A DNA stretch of 64,000 bases from SZUA-36 sp963759155 (lineage in GTDB: Bacteria; Pseudomonadota; Gammaproteobacteria; Xanthomonadales; SZUA-36): positions 124,001 through 188,000 of the forward strand of contig CAVWXX010000015.1 of the NCBI GenBank assembly GCA_963759155.1. The letters run 5' to 3'. Positions 1 to 9,795 of this stretch are shown here, piece after piece (within the stretch, counting starts at the first letter, position 1; each line of letters begins with the position of its first letter). The translations under genes were made by a program, and so were the position numbers. The notes beneath the pieces were generated by a model. The model was not told where the DNA came from. It ran no database searches and saw nothing but the letters and a program-made list of their open reading frames with translations.

Positions 1-1
1 T

Positions 2-1474
2 CATGAAGGTCAGTTTCACTGGCCGTCCAATTGGCAGCAATATCCCTTCCCTTTCATTGACGGACATTTTGATTCGTCACTCTATCCGGCTGCACAGTGG
101 CGCGAAGCCAGCCGTCTTGCCCTGGGCACCCGTATCATCGACCATGGCGAGGGTGATGAGGGCCACGCAGATCACCCTGCCCTCATCGAGGAAATTCGTT
201 CCAAGATGCTGCCAAGACGCGGTATCACGGCAAATGCAGATGAGATACTTATTACACTGGGCGGCCAGAATGCCCTTTACCTTCTCTCCCGGTTGTTGGT
301 TGACAAGAAAACGACTGCCGCGATGGAAGAACCCGGAAATCCTAAAGCAAGACAGTTACTTAAACTGGCCGGTGCAAAAATCATTGATTGCCCTGTCGAC
401 GAGCACGGCATGGTCATCAATAGCCGGCTGAAAAAGGCTCAGGTGATCTACGTAACTCCAAGCCACCAGATTCCAACAGCAGTGACAATGCCAAATCAAC
501 GCCGCTTGGGGCTAATCAAACAGGCAATCGAGAGCGATCAACTCATTATCGAGGATGATCTTGACCATGAAAGTAACTACCTGGATCAGCCGCATCCGGC
601 CTTGCGCGGCCTGGATTCCGACAACCGGGTGATTTATGTGTCGGCGTTGCCCAAGGTTCTTGCCCCTGGCCTGCGCATCGGATTTATTGTTGCTGCAGCC
701 GACTTCATTCGGGAGGCGCGCCGTTTACGCCAGATCGTCATTGGCCGGCCGGCAATGATCACCCAGAGGACAGCAGCATATTTTCTATCACTCGGCCATT
801 ACGATGCTTTCATGGCCAGGTTACACAAGATGATGGGCGAACGTTGGGAGGCTTTGCGCCAGGCACTGAACCATTACCTCAGGGACATCGAAATCGAATT
901 ACCGACACAAGGTGGTAATGCATTGTGGGTTCGCTGCCCCGATGGAATCAACGTCAATGACCTGGTCACCGAAGCCGCTAAACATGGCATTTTGATCGAG
1001 CCTGACAGGCATTACCACAATGCCCGCGAGCATAAGAGAAATCACTTTCGCCTCGGTGTTACCAGCATGCCGAAAGAAAATATACGCGAAGCGGTCGAGC
1101 AACTTACCCGCGTGATGAGGGGCCTGTCTGGTGACCGGATTGAATACATGGACCCTGATGATCCAAACTTGCTGGACCAGGCAAAACTACATAAAACCAT
1201 GGCCGGGGCTACCATCATGACACGTACATTTTACGGTGCACCCTGCACTATCTTTCTGCACGAGGGAGGCAGAATGACGGGGCGTTCCGGTCATGCCGAC
1301 GAGGATTGCGATACCGGCAAATGGTGGTTGGAGGGCGACGTCTGGTGCCGCCAGTGGAAAAACTGGGGATATGGTGATGTCAGCAGGCTCCGGGTAAGTC
1401 TCGACGGCGACCACATTCGTTGGTGGAGACCCGGCGGCCGTCTCGTCGATTCGGGTATTGTGCAGCAAAAATAG
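2..1474 (+). CDS. MocR-like PLP-dependent aminotransferase regulator with C-terminal extension (5' partial)
   Basis: The reading frame is open from base 2, so the gene starts upstream of the window and the N-terminal GntR-type helix-turn-helix expected of MocR proteins is not visible. What remains is a fold-type I aminotransferase domain: a FPFIDGHFD entry motif, IIEDDLDHE (the aspartate that holds the pyridine nitrogen) and SALPKVLAPGLRIGF, whose lysine (codon 653-655) should bind PLP. MocR proteins use PLP to sense an amine or amino acid and control neighbouring genes. From about base 1140 the protein carries roughly 100 extra residues with conserved Trp and Cys (for example DCDTGKWWLEGDVWCRQW), an accessory domain I cannot name. 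The nitrilase gene 125 bases downstream is a plausible target, by position only. Confidence 0.8.
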   Translation, partial: HEGQFHWPSNWQQYPFPFIDGHFDSSLYPAAQWREASRLALGTRIIDHGEGDEGHADHPALIEEIRSKMLPRRGITANADEILITLGGQNALYLLSRLLVDKKTTAAMEEPGNPKARQLLKLAGAKIIDCPVDEHGMVINSRLKKAQVIYVTPSHQIPTAVTMPNQRRLGLIKQAIESDQLIIEDDLDHESNYLDQPHPALRGLDSDNRVIYVSALPKVLAPGLRIGFIVAAADFIREARRLRQIVIGRPAMITQRTAAYFLSLGHYDAFMARLHKMMGERWEALRQALNHYLRDIEIELPTQGGNALWVRCPDGINVNDLVTEAAKHGILIEPDRHYHNAREHKRNHFRLGVTSMPKENIREAVEQLTRVMRGLSGDRIEYMDPDDPNLLDQAKLHKTMAGATIMTRTFYGAPCTIFLHEGGRMTGRSGHADEDCDTGKWWLEGDVWCRQWKNWGYGDVSRLRVSLDGDHIRWWRPGGRLVDSGIVQQK

Positions 1475-1598
1475 ACCCGACTGGACTCATCAGCACATTT
1501 AAACTGGTTCTATACACCCCTTTGACCAATAGCTAGTCTGCTCGTATGCACCTGTAATGGCAGGTGCTTACATAAGCAATAGTCAACGGGAGCCAGTC

Positions 1599-2450
1599 AT
1601 GAGTCACCTTTCCATTGCAGGTCTGCAACTTGAGTTGGGGGTTGCAGACAACCTGTCCATCATAGAGCAGGAAATCAACCAGGTAAAAAAACGCTTTCCG
1701 TGGATTCAGATGGTGGTGCTTCCAGAGCTTTGTATTTATGGCGGCAACATGCAAATGGCCGTGCAACTGCCAGGGGAAGTCGAGAACTGTCTCCGGGAAG
1801 CGGCCAGGAAAAACGGGATATGGTTAATTCCCGGCTCGATCCATGAACGCCGGGGTGAAGACCTATTCAACACGGCACCGGTTATAAACCCGGATGGTGA
1901 TGTAATTGCCCGTTATAGAAAACAGTATCCTTTTTACCCTTATGAAAAGAATGTCTCCGGTAGTGATAACTTCGTGGTTTTTGAAGTACCCGGTGCGGGC
2001 AAGGTTGGCCTCGTTATCTGCTATGACATATGGTTCCCGGAAACTATTCGACAATTGACCTGGATGGGTGCCGAGGCGATTATCGTTCCCACGCTCACCA
2101 ATACCATCGACCGGGATGTCGAACTTGCCATCTCACGCGCCAATGCCGCCACCAACCAGGTGTACTTCTTTGGCCTGAACAGTGGCGGGCGTCTTGGTCA
2201 CGGCAAATCTATCGTGGTTGGGCCTGATGGAACCATTATCCACCAGGCCTCGGCCGGTCGTGAAATCATCACCGTTGAATTTGATTTTAATCACTTGCGC
2301 CGTGTCCGCGAGAGAGGACTTAACGGACTCGGACAAACGCTGAAAAGTTTTCGGGATGCAAACATTAATTACCCCGTCTATCAAGAAGGTTCCGGAGCTG
2401 GTGCATATGCCGAACTGGGTCCGCTGGTGGTGCCCGGCAAGGATAAATAG
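1599..2450 (+). CDS. Carbon-nitrogen hydrolase (nitrilase superfamily amidase)
   Basis: A 283-residue enzyme with the full Glu-Lys-Cys triad of the nitrilase superfamily: Glu43 in VVLPELCIYGG, Lys108 in RYRKQYPF and Cys141 in GLVICYDIWFPE. It should hydrolyse a C-N bond of an amide or carbamoyl compound through a cysteine thioester; the substrate is not readable from sequence. An in-frame codon at 1557 would give a longer product, but the ATG at 1599 is preferred because CGGGAG sits 6-11 bases before it and homology begins at HLSIAGLQLEL. No signal peptide, so cytoplasmic. It lies between a MocR-type regulator and a TonB receptor, suggesting a role in using an imported nitrogen compound. Confidence 0.85.
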   Translation: MSHLSIAGLQLELGVADNLSIIEQEINQVKKRFPWIQMVVLPELCIYGGNMQMAVQLPGEVENCLREAARKNGIWLIPGSIHERRGEDLFNTAPVINPDGDVIARYRKQYPFYPYEKNVSGSDNFVVFEVPGAGKVGLVICYDIWFPETIRQLTWMGAEAIIVPTLTNTIDRDVELAISRANAATNQVYFFGLNSGGRLGHGKSIVVGPDGTIIHQASAGREIITVEFDFNHLRRVRERGLNGLGQTLKSFRDANINYPVYQEGSGAGAYAELGPLVVPGKDK

Positions 2451-2617
2451 GCCAGGTTCATGATCACCCGAATCGACATACCGACAAAACTCTGGACTCA
2501 AAGCCGACTTGTATCTGGCTCTACGGTCTGGACAAGACTTCAACTATCTTAACAATTGGCGCTGTGCCAGCAGACCGCGCCGGGGACTGAAATAAACCAT
2601 AAAAACGGAGCAAATCC

Positions 2618-5134
2618 ATGAGAGTGAAGAAGCCGATGAAAAGAAAGACACTTACCGTCGCCATTACAACAGCAATCATCACGTCCACACAGATGAGCCT
2701 CGCAATCGCACAGGATCAGGCCGCAAACGACAACTCAGGGGATAGCCTGGTTCTCGAAGAAGTAATCGTTACCGCAACTTCGCGCGCTGAATCCACCCAG
2801 GACATACCCTACAACATTTCCGCAATTACAGGCGCCGACATCGAGGCTCAGAATATTGTGGACTCTAATGAATTGATGCGGAATATTGCGGGAATTTCAG
2901 TTGTGGACCGGGGTTATAGAAACCAGGGCCATATGAACAGCATCGTTATCCGGGGCGTGAATGTCGACAACGGCGTCAATGGCGATATCGGTTTGTCATC
3001 GGTTCCAACCGTTGCAACCTACGTTGACAACACTCCGATCTTTGCAAACTTCCTGCTCAAGGATGTAGAGCGGGTGGAGGTGCTTCGTGGACCGCAAGGT
3101 ACGCTATATGGCTCAGGCGCTCTGGGTGGTGCGGTTCGCTACATCATGAATAAACCTGACCCGACCGGCTTTGATGCCGAAGTACGCGCCAGCATTGGAA
3201 AAACAGACGGCTCGAGTGGCAACAACCTGAGCGGTGACGTCATGTTGAACTTCCCAATAGGAGCCTCGGCGGCACTCCGTGTTTCCGGCGGAATCATTGA
3301 TAATGACGGTGTCATTGACTACGTGAATCTTTATCAACTGGGAAGCAATGGCAAGCCCCAGGTACTGTCGGACGACGGACAGTGCACAGACAACAACAGC
3401 GCTTCTCTCAGCCCTGAAGAAGTTGCATTCAATGATGCCTGCTATACCTCGAAAAAAGATGCGGATGACGTCAAAATCACGTACCTGCGTGCGTCTTTCC
3501 TCTGGGACGCCACCGATGATTTGAGGTTTCAGTTAACTTACCAAACACAGGATGATGAAGTCGGCGGCCGGCGCAGCACGACCAAGGGCGCAGATTACTT
3601 TGGCAATAAATATGGTGATGATGACAACGGCTCAACCTTCCTCGAGCCTTCAACGAGGGACGTTGATCTCTTAAACCTGGATATCGCCTGGGATCTCGGT
3701 TTTGCCATGTTAACGTCAAACACATCGGACTACTCACATGAAGGCAGTGGCTGGAGGGACAACACCAGCTTGTGGGTCACCGACCGCAGCCAGGACACCA
3801 CTTTCACAAACTGGTTCGAGATTCTCTATACGGGTAACCCGAGGGCTGCCGCTTACGTAAATGCCGGGTTTGATGAATCGGCATTTGTCCAGGAATTTCG
3901 CCTGATTTCAGACGCTTCGCAAGACAGCAAGATTGACTGGATTGTGGGTGCGTACTACATGGACCAGGATCGTTCTACCACCAACTTCAGCTACCTGCTG
4001 GGCCTGAATGAATATGGCAAAGCCTGCCCGCAACTGGGTGAGGCCTGCAGGTCCTTCGGTGCCTGGTGGGCAGGTGGATACGACCTGTCTGAGATCGATT
4101 TTTATTACGATCGCAGGGAGAACTTCAAAGACAAGGCGTTGTATGGCGAATTGACCTGGCATGCAGCAGAAAATTTCCGTGTTAATTTTGGTGTGCGTTG
4201 GTTTGACAATAAGCTGACCAACAGCACAGCCATGGATTTCCCGTTGTTTGAGGGTGTCGAGGTGCCATTCGTGGATTATCCCTCGCAAAAAGAAAGTGAT
4301 GTTTTATTTAAGCTGAACCTGTCCTGGGACGTCAGCGACACCCACATGTTGTACGCCACATTTTCCCAGGGTTTCCGTCGCGGTGGCGCCAATGCAATTC
4401 CAACATCCGGTTTCTTTGAAGAACTGAACCCTGAAACCGTGCAGTTCTACAAGGCGGATACGGTCAATAACTACGAGATCGGGGTCAAGGGTGACACCGG
4501 CCGCTGGAGGTATTCTGCTGATCTGTTCTACGTTGACTGGAATGACCCTCAGCTCAATACAGCAACTGCATGGTGGGGGTTCTTCATGGCCCAGAACGGT
4601 AAGTCAGCCGCCACCAAGGGCGCGGAACTCGAAGCAGCGTGGGCCGCCACAGAAAACCTGATTGTGAATTTTGGTTATTCGTATATCAATGCCAAACTCA
4701 CGGACGATCTGTTCCAGCCCCAGACGGGTGGTCTGATCGCTGAAGACGGCCACAGGTTGCCCAGCACGGCAGAACATGTTGCAACGGTCAGTCTGGATCA
4801 TACCTATGGGCTGAATAACGGCTGGGTCCTGGCTTCACGCTTGCTCGCCTACTACCAGAGCGACTCGATCAACTCGGTTCAGGATACGTCAATCCAGGAA
4901 ACTTTCCCGTCATTTGCGTTGTTCAATGCGTCGGTGGCAATTCTGACCGATCACTGGACCTTTTCCCTTTATGGTAAAAACCTGACCAATGAAGAAGGAA
5001 TCACGGGCTCTTACCCTGAGGCCTACATGAGTACAGATACCGGTATATTCGAAAACTACTATGGAAATAATCAGCGAAACTATATTTCCACACCGCGCAC
5101 CTTTGGCATCAGTGCCACTTATCGTTTCCGGTAA
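2618..5134 (+). CDS. TonB-dependent outer-membrane receptor
   Basis: An 838-residue outer-membrane receptor. The N-terminus has a basic stretch and a hydrophobic signal peptide ending near AIAQDQ. LEEVIVTAT is a TonB-box-like segment, followed by the plug (DSNELMRNIAGISVVDRG, then VERVEVLRGPQGTLYGSGALGGAVRY), then a long beta-barrel with alternating aromatic strands that ends in SATYRFR. It would use TonB energy to import a large or scarce substrate. There is no sign that it is a siderophore receptor in particular; related receptors in marine gammaproteobacteria often sit by catabolic genes, as here. CGGAG lies 7 bases before the ATG. A strong terminator follows, so it is probably monocistronic or the first of a loosely coupled set. 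Confidence 0.92.
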   Translation: MRVKKPMKRKTLTVAITTAIITSTQMSLAIAQDQAANDNSGDSLVLEEVIVTATSRAESTQDIPYNISAITGADIEAQNIVDSNELMRNIAGISVVDRGYRNQGHMNSIVIRGVNVDNGVNGDIGLSSVPTVATYVDNTPIFANFLLKDVERVEVLRGPQGTLYGSGALGGAVRYIMNKPDPTGFDAEVRASIGKTDGSSGNNLSGDVMLNFPIGASAALRVSGGIIDNDGVIDYVNLYQLGSNGKPQVLSDDGQCTDNNSASLSPEEVAFNDACYTSKKDADDVKITYLRASFLWDATDDLRFQLTYQTQDDEVGGRRSTTKGADYFGNKYGDDDNGSTFLEPSTRDVDLLNLDIAWDLGFAMLTSNTSDYSHEGSGWRDNTSLWVTDRSQDTTFTNWFEILYTGNPRAAAYVNAGFDESAFVQEFRLISDASQDSKIDWIVGAYYMDQDRSTTNFSYLLGLNEYGKACPQLGEACRSFGAWWAGGYDLSEIDFYYDRRENFKDKALYGELTWHAAENFRVNFGVRWFDNKLTNSTAMDFPLFEGVEVPFVDYPSQKESDVLFKLNLSWDVSDTHMLYATFSQGFRRGGANAIPTSGFFEELNPETVQFYKADTVNNYEIGVKGDTGRWRYSADLFYVDWNDPQLNTATAWWGFFMAQNGKSAATKGAELEAAWAATENLIVNFGYSYINAKLTDDLFQPQTGGLIAEDGHRLPSTAEHVATVSLDHTYGLNNGWVLASRLLAYYQSDSINSVQDTSIQETFPSFALFNASVAILTDHWTFSLYGKNLTNEEGITGSYPEAYMSTDTGIFENYYGNNQRNYISTPRTFGISATYRFR

Positions 5135-5152
5135 GTTTACCGGGTACGTTAT

Positions 5153-5184
5153 ACAAAAAAACCGGGCTGCGGCCCGGTTTTTTA
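5153..5184 (+). terminator. Rho-independent terminator after the TonB receptor
   Basis: An 8-bp GC-rich stem AACCGGGC / GCCCGGTT (5160-5167 with 5172-5179) and a 4-base loop, flanked by an A-run upstream and a T-run downstream. It ends the receptor transcript and could serve both strands. Confidence 0.9.
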
Positions 5185-5227
5185 TTCCCGTTCAGGATAG
5201 CGGCAGAATGTTAGGATAAAATGTTTA

Positions 5228-6835
5228 ATGCCAAGTGAGTCACCCAAGATGCCAAACCCGGAAACCAGCAAGCAACTGTTGGAAAGCACATGGCAGAGCA
5301 TCCGTCTGAAAGACATCAGACAGGCGATCAAATTCTGTAACCGTCTCAACCGTGAGTTTCCCGGGTTCGCACCCGGATGGCACGTTGCCAGCCACGTCGC
5401 GCAATTGATCAAGCGACCTGCAATTGCGCTGGAAACCATAAACCGTGCGTTGAAGTTGGAGCCGGGCAACCGGGCATGGCAATTACACCGTGTGGCCTGT
5501 CTCATCATGTGCGGAGAGGTTTCCGTTGCACGTAAATCACTTAATAAACTCATAACCGGACGTTTGAATAGCACGGAGGATCTGTCGCAACTGGCATTCC
5601 TGTGCAGCCGGCTGGATATGCATAAGGAGGCCGAAAACCTCTATCTGAAGCTGATCGAACAACAGCCGGAAAACGGCGGTCACTGGTATAACCTGGCCAC
5701 CATGCAACGTTTTCAGGGTTGCCTGGCAGATGCCGAACACAGCCTGGACAAGGCCATTAGTCTGAATGCAGCAGACTATGACGCCTATGAATTACGCTCG
5801 GATCTGCGTAAACAGACGTCGGAATCCAATCACGTTGCCGAATTGGAAGGCCTGCTACACAGGGGCATCAAGACACCTGAGGGTGAAGTCAAAATCTGTT
5901 TTGCGCTAGCCAAAGAACTGGAAGATAGCGGCGCGACCGTGAAATCTTTCGACGCGCTGACACGCGGAGCGCGACTACGCAGGAAGCACCTCAATTACGA
6001 TATCGGTGATGACCTGCAAACCATCGAAGCAATTTCAGATACATTCACCCGCGAGATCCTGGACGATTCCGGGCCTGGATACCCGGGTAACAGGCCGATT
6101 TTTGTCATCGGCCTTCCCCGTACGGGTACCACACTCGTCGAACAAATCCTCGGCAGCCACCCGCAGGTATTTGCCGCCGGCGAACTGAACCACTTTGCAG
6201 TCCAGTTGATGCAGCTGACCAGACGTCAGTCAGGCCCGCGTGACCTGTCCCGCAGGGAACTGGTAGAACAGACCGCCAAGCTCGATTTTGAAGTGCTTGG
6301 AAAAGCCTACCTGGACAGCAGCCGGCCGCTGACGGGTAATGCCCCGCATTTTGTCGACAAGATGCCCCTGAATTTTCTGTATGCCGGATTGATTCACATG
6401 GCATTGCCACAGGCCAGAATCGTTCATCTAACACGCAACCCGATGGACACCTGCTACGCAATCTACAAGCGTCTCTTCCGGGACGCCTATCCCTGGTCAT
6501 ACGACCAGCAGGAAACCGCTTTGTACTACTCTGCGTATAGCCAACTTATGAGCCACTGGAAGAACGTCATGCCTGGTGTAATTTATGAACTGGCTTACGA
6601 GGACCTCGTGAAAGATGTCGAGGCCCAAACCGGCAAACTATTGGAATATTGCGGCTTGGACTGGGACCCCCGATGCGTACGTTTTTATGAACACCAGGCG
6701 GTCTCGACCACTGCGAGCGCCTCCCAGGTCAGGCAGCCCGTTTATCAAACCTCGATCAATCGTTGGAAAACCTACGACTTACAGCTTTCGCCGTTGCGCG
6801 AAAAGCTTGTAGCACTCGGGATTGCAGTTGACTGA
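5228..6835 (+). CDS. TPR-repeat sulfotransferase
   Basis: A 535-residue two-part protein. Residues about 1-270 are helical tetratricopeptide-like repeats (for example NGGHWYNLATMQRFQGCLADAEHSLDKAI cut to its core pattern W-YNLA, A-E-L-KAI). Residues about 288-530 form a PAPS-dependent sulfotransferase: the 5'-phosphosulfate loop GLPRTGTTLVEQIL starts at Gly295, and the 3'-phosphate region is VHLTRNPMDTCYAIYK. It would move sulfate from PAPS to an acceptor recognised by the TPR part; the acceptor is unknown. The ATG at 5228 is used; a second ATG at 5249 is possible. The stop overlaps the next gene by 14 bases, which argues for translational coupling with the serine hydrolase. No signal peptide, so probably cytoplasmic. 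Confidence 0.85.
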   Translation: MPSESPKMPNPETSKQLLESTWQSIRLKDIRQAIKFCNRLNREFPGFAPGWHVASHVAQLIKRPAIALETINRALKLEPGNRAWQLHRVACLIMCGEVSVARKSLNKLITGRLNSTEDLSQLAFLCSRLDMHKEAENLYLKLIEQQPENGGHWYNLATMQRFQGCLADAEHSLDKAISLNAADYDAYELRSDLRKQTSESNHVAELEGLLHRGIKTPEGEVKICFALAKELEDSGATVKSFDALTRGARLRRKHLNYDIGDDLQTIEAISDTFTREILDDSGPGYPGNRPIFVIGLPRTGTTLVEQILGSHPQVFAAGELNHFAVQLMQLTRRQSGPRDLSRRELVEQTAKLDFEVLGKAYLDSSRPLTGNAPHFVDKMPLNFLYAGLIHMALPQARIVHLTRNPMDTCYAIYKRLFRDAYPWSYDQQETALYYSAYSQLMSHWKNVMPGVIYELAYEDLVKDVEAQTGKLLEYCGLDWDPRCVRFYEHQAVSTTASASQVRQPVYQTSINRWKTYDLQLSPLREKLVALGIAVD

Positions 6836-8591
6836 GTCACATAAACGCAGTACCGGCCCGGCCCTGATCTTGCTCATGGCCATGCTTGTTTGCGCCTGTA
6901 ACCCGCAATCCGGCGAGCCCGGTCCTGAAGAACGGGTTCCCCTGGAGCCATTGCTCAGCGCCAATTTTCTCCTGGGTAATGAATCGTTACCCAAGCCGTT
7001 TGTTACAACCGCATTCACACCACCCGCAGCAACCGTCTTACCCGCGGACTCTTTCAATGGCCTGTTAACACTGAACAGCAGGGATGCATTCAACGGCATG
7101 GAGACATTGGTAGATACCTATAGAATCACCGGACAATTGAGTTCGGAACTTGCCTCACTTCCACCCTTCTCTTATGAGTATGTCAGCGACGGTTCCAGCA
7201 TCGTTCCGGTAAAACGTGAACCGCAGCGTAGCAGCCACCCTTACTGGGAAATCATTCTGGAACCGGGACGTGCCTGGACGGATGCTGCAGACAAGGGCTG
7301 GTCAAGGGCTGCTTTACCTTTTGCTCTCAAGGAAAGAAACCAGAATTGCACGCACAATGGCCTGATGACGTTTTTGTACCGGGGTGACGGTTCGATTAGT
7401 CGCGTCGCCTGGCAAATCACCAGTGAAACCTGTTTGTATCTCAAGGTGAATTTGTGGGGTGTTGTAAAAGCTGAGTATTCACCCGGCCCGGTTTCTTCAT
7501 CCAGCGAGGTCATTGTCGCTTATCGTCGTGAAGTCGCCGCCCGTTTACCGGTCAAGCCCTTTTCCGCGCTCGGGGTTGATTACCCGGGGCTTGAACAAAG
7601 CGCATTTCAACCATCCGGAATCGATGATGCCAGCGTTTATGGTTTAGTTCTCAACGGCGTCCACTACCGAAGTGAATGTCCGACACGATTTGGCCCCTAC
7701 CCCTTCTGTGATGTGCTCGACCTGCCCTCCTACTCGCTGGCAAAGAGTATTTTTGCCGGCCTTGGTTACTTCCTGCTCACCAGTCGTTGGCCTGAGTTCG
7801 CTTCGAGCCCGGTCTCCGCGCTGATCCCTGAATGCAAGCTGGAAGATGGCCGTTGGGACAAGGTCACACCAGCGCATTTAATCAACATGACTACAGGCAA
7901 CTATAGTTCTGCCCTGTACGAAGCCGACGAAAACAACGGGATGGACTATTTCTTCGAAGCGGAAGGCCACGCCGACAAGCTGCGCTTCAGTTGCGCGGCC
8001 TGGCCCCACCAGGTACCCGCCGGCACACATTGGGTCTATCACACCACCGATACCTACCTGCTGGGTGTTGCAATGAACAATTTCCTGAAAAAAAAACTGG
8101 GGTCCGATGCCGACATATACCGTGATTGGTTGTTTCCGGATGTATTTGAACCACTACCCCTCAGCCCCGTTTTACGTTGGACTCAACGCACCTATGACGA
8201 GGTTTTCCAGCCATTCACCGGCTATGGACTGATATTTCATAATGATGACCTGGCACGCATGGCATACGCTCTGAACAACGACAGTAAGGTCACTAGGATG
8301 TTGGCAGCACCCGCATTCGATGCTGCCATGTTCCGGTCAGGTGGGCCGTGGCCGAAACCACCAACCGGGAATGAACTGGCTTACAGCAACGGTTTCTGGG
8401 CCGTCGATGCATCCGGGTGGCTCGATTGTTCAAAGGCAACCTGGATTCCCTTCATGTCCGGTTACGGCGGCATCGCGGTTGCCCTGCTACCGAAGGGCAG
8501 CGTTTATTACTTTTTTACCGACAGCGATCAACACGGGTTTCGCAAGGCCGTCGTTGAGGCCAATAAAGCTCTTAACTTTTGCAAAGAATAA
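6822..8591 (+). CDS. Lipoprotein serine hydrolase of the beta-lactamase/PBP fold
   Basis: A 589-residue exported protein. The N-terminus (HKR, then ALILLMAMLVCACN) looks like a lipoprotein signal, with VCAC as lipobox, so it would be membrane-anchored and face the periplasm. YSLAK at residues 304-308 supplies the Ser305-x-x-Lys308 nucleophile pair typical of class C beta-lactamases and esterases of that fold; WVYHTTDTYLLG fits the second (Tyr) motif region and the C-terminal SGYGGIAVALLPKGSVYYFF fits the strand before the third motif. It probably cleaves an ester, amide or lactam, not necessarily an antibiotic. The start is a TTG overlapping the sulfotransferase stop; the first in-frame ATG would cut into the signal. 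It is longer than usual for the family, with about 250 residues before the SxxK motif. Confidence 0.72.
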   Translation: MQLTESHKRSTGPALILLMAMLVCACNPQSGEPGPEERVPLEPLLSANFLLGNESLPKPFVTTAFTPPAATVLPADSFNGLLTLNSRDAFNGMETLVDTYRITGQLSSELASLPPFSYEYVSDGSSIVPVKREPQRSSHPYWEIILEPGRAWTDAADKGWSRAALPFALKERNQNCTHNGLMTFLYRGDGSISRVAWQITSETCLYLKVNLWGVVKAEYSPGPVSSSSEVIVAYRREVAARLPVKPFSALGVDYPGLEQSAFQPSGIDDASVYGLVLNGVHYRSECPTRFGPYPFCDVLDLPSYSLAKSIFAGLGYFLLTSRWPEFASSPVSALIPECKLEDGRWDKVTPAHLINMTTGNYSSALYEADENNGMDYFFEAEGHADKLRFSCAAWPHQVPAGTHWVYHTTDTYLLGVAMNNFLKKKLGSDADIYRDWLFPDVFEPLPLSPVLRWTQRTYDEVFQPFTGYGLIFHNDDLARMAYALNNDSKVTRMLAAPAFDAAMFRSGGPWPKPPTGNELAYSNGFWAVDASGWLDCSKATWIPFMSGYGGIAVALLPKGSVYYFFTDSDQHGFRKAVVEANKALNFCKE

Positions 8592-8596
8592 CATTT

Positions 8597-9766
8597 ATGT
8601 ACAATAACTTACCAAAAGTATCTCCAAATAGCATGATGGCCAGAACCTTCCTGGCATTCCTTACCACAGCTGGTCTTTTCTACGTCAATATCATGCCAAC
8701 AATTGTCAGCGGCCTGATTGAAGCACTGGGCTTTACAAACCAGCAGGCCGGCAACATCGCGTCTGCCAATATGTATGGGGCAGCTTCCGGGGCCCTTTTT
8801 ATCGTATTCCTGGTTAAACGGCTGAACTGGCAATTGGCAGCAACCTTGTTCCTTACGTGCTTGATTGCAATCGATCTGGTTTCAATTAAATTGACAGACC
8901 CGACGGTATTGGTACTGGTTCGATTCCTTCACGGATTTATCGGTGGCATGCTCGTTGGTACCGGCTTTTCCCTGATTGCCCGCACCAGCCAACCCGACCG
9001 CACTTTTGGTGTTTTACTCTTTGTGCAATTCGGCTTTGGCGGGCTAGGCATCATGTTCATTCCAGGCCTGGTGCCGGAATTTGGTGTGCAGGTGCTGTTT
9101 TATTCACTCGTGGCATTCAGCCTGGCAACCTTCCTGATGCTGCCTTTCCTGCCGGCCTATGCAGTTGATGTTACCAAGACGCCAGTCATCCAGAATGTTA
9201 CCGGGCCAAGCAAGAAGCTACCTGTTTTCCTTACGCTGGCTACGATTTTCCTGTTCCAGGCCGCAAACATGGGGCTATTTGCATTCATTATCGGTCTGGG
9301 TGAGTACTATGAATTGGAACTGGGTTTCATTTCTACAACACTTGGTATTGCCAATTGGCTTGGTTTGGCCGGGGCCGGTCTCGTAATAATTATAGGAAGT
9401 CGTTTCGGTTACCTTGTAACACTGTTTTCAGGTATCGCGTTCACCACCCTTGCAATCTGGGCATTGCTTTTCAGTAATATACCGTGGATATGGATTGCCT
9501 CTAACTGCCTGATCGGGATTACCTGGGGTTTTACCATCTCTTATCTTCTGGGGTTGGCATCGCGTTTCGATGTGACTGGGCAAATGGCGGCCATGGGCGG
9601 CTTTGCATCAAAGATGGGACTCGCATCCGGACCTGTTATTACTGCCATTTTGTTGGGCGAGGATAACTATTCTCTGATCATCGTGGTTGCAGCCATCGTA
9701 ATGGTCATAAGTGCGATTACAGTATGGATGCCGGCGAGATTACAGGATCATTCGGAAACCAACTAA
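8597..9766 (+). CDS. Major facilitator superfamily permease
   Basis: A 389-residue, very hydrophobic protein with about 12 membrane segments and a short loop containing RTSQPDRTFG after the fourth segment, consistent with an MFS secondary transporter (YbfB-like rather than drug-efflux-like in length). The ATG at 8597 is preferred to the TTG at 8579; it leaves only 5 bases after the serine hydrolase stop, so the two are probably in one operon. The gene order (receptor, sulfotransferase, periplasmic hydrolase, inner-membrane permease) suggests the permease imports the released product. The substrate is unknown. Confidence 0.8.
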   Translation: MYNNLPKVSPNSMMARTFLAFLTTAGLFYVNIMPTIVSGLIEALGFTNQQAGNIASANMYGAASGALFIVFLVKRLNWQLAATLFLTCLIAIDLVSIKLTDPTVLVLVRFLHGFIGGMLVGTGFSLIARTSQPDRTFGVLLFVQFGFGGLGIMFIPGLVPEFGVQVLFYSLVAFSLATFLMLPFLPAYAVDVTKTPVIQNVTGPSKKLPVFLTLATIFLFQAANMGLFAFIIGLGEYYELELGFISTTLGIANWLGLAGAGLVIIIGSRFGYLVTLFSGIAFTTLAIWALLFSNIPWIWIASNCLIGITWGFTISYLLGLASRFDVTGQMAAMGGFASKMGLASGPVITAILLGEDNYSLIIVVAAIVMVISAITVWMPARLQDHSETN

Positions 9767-9795
9767 CTCCCGGTGCCTACAGTAACATCGTGCCA

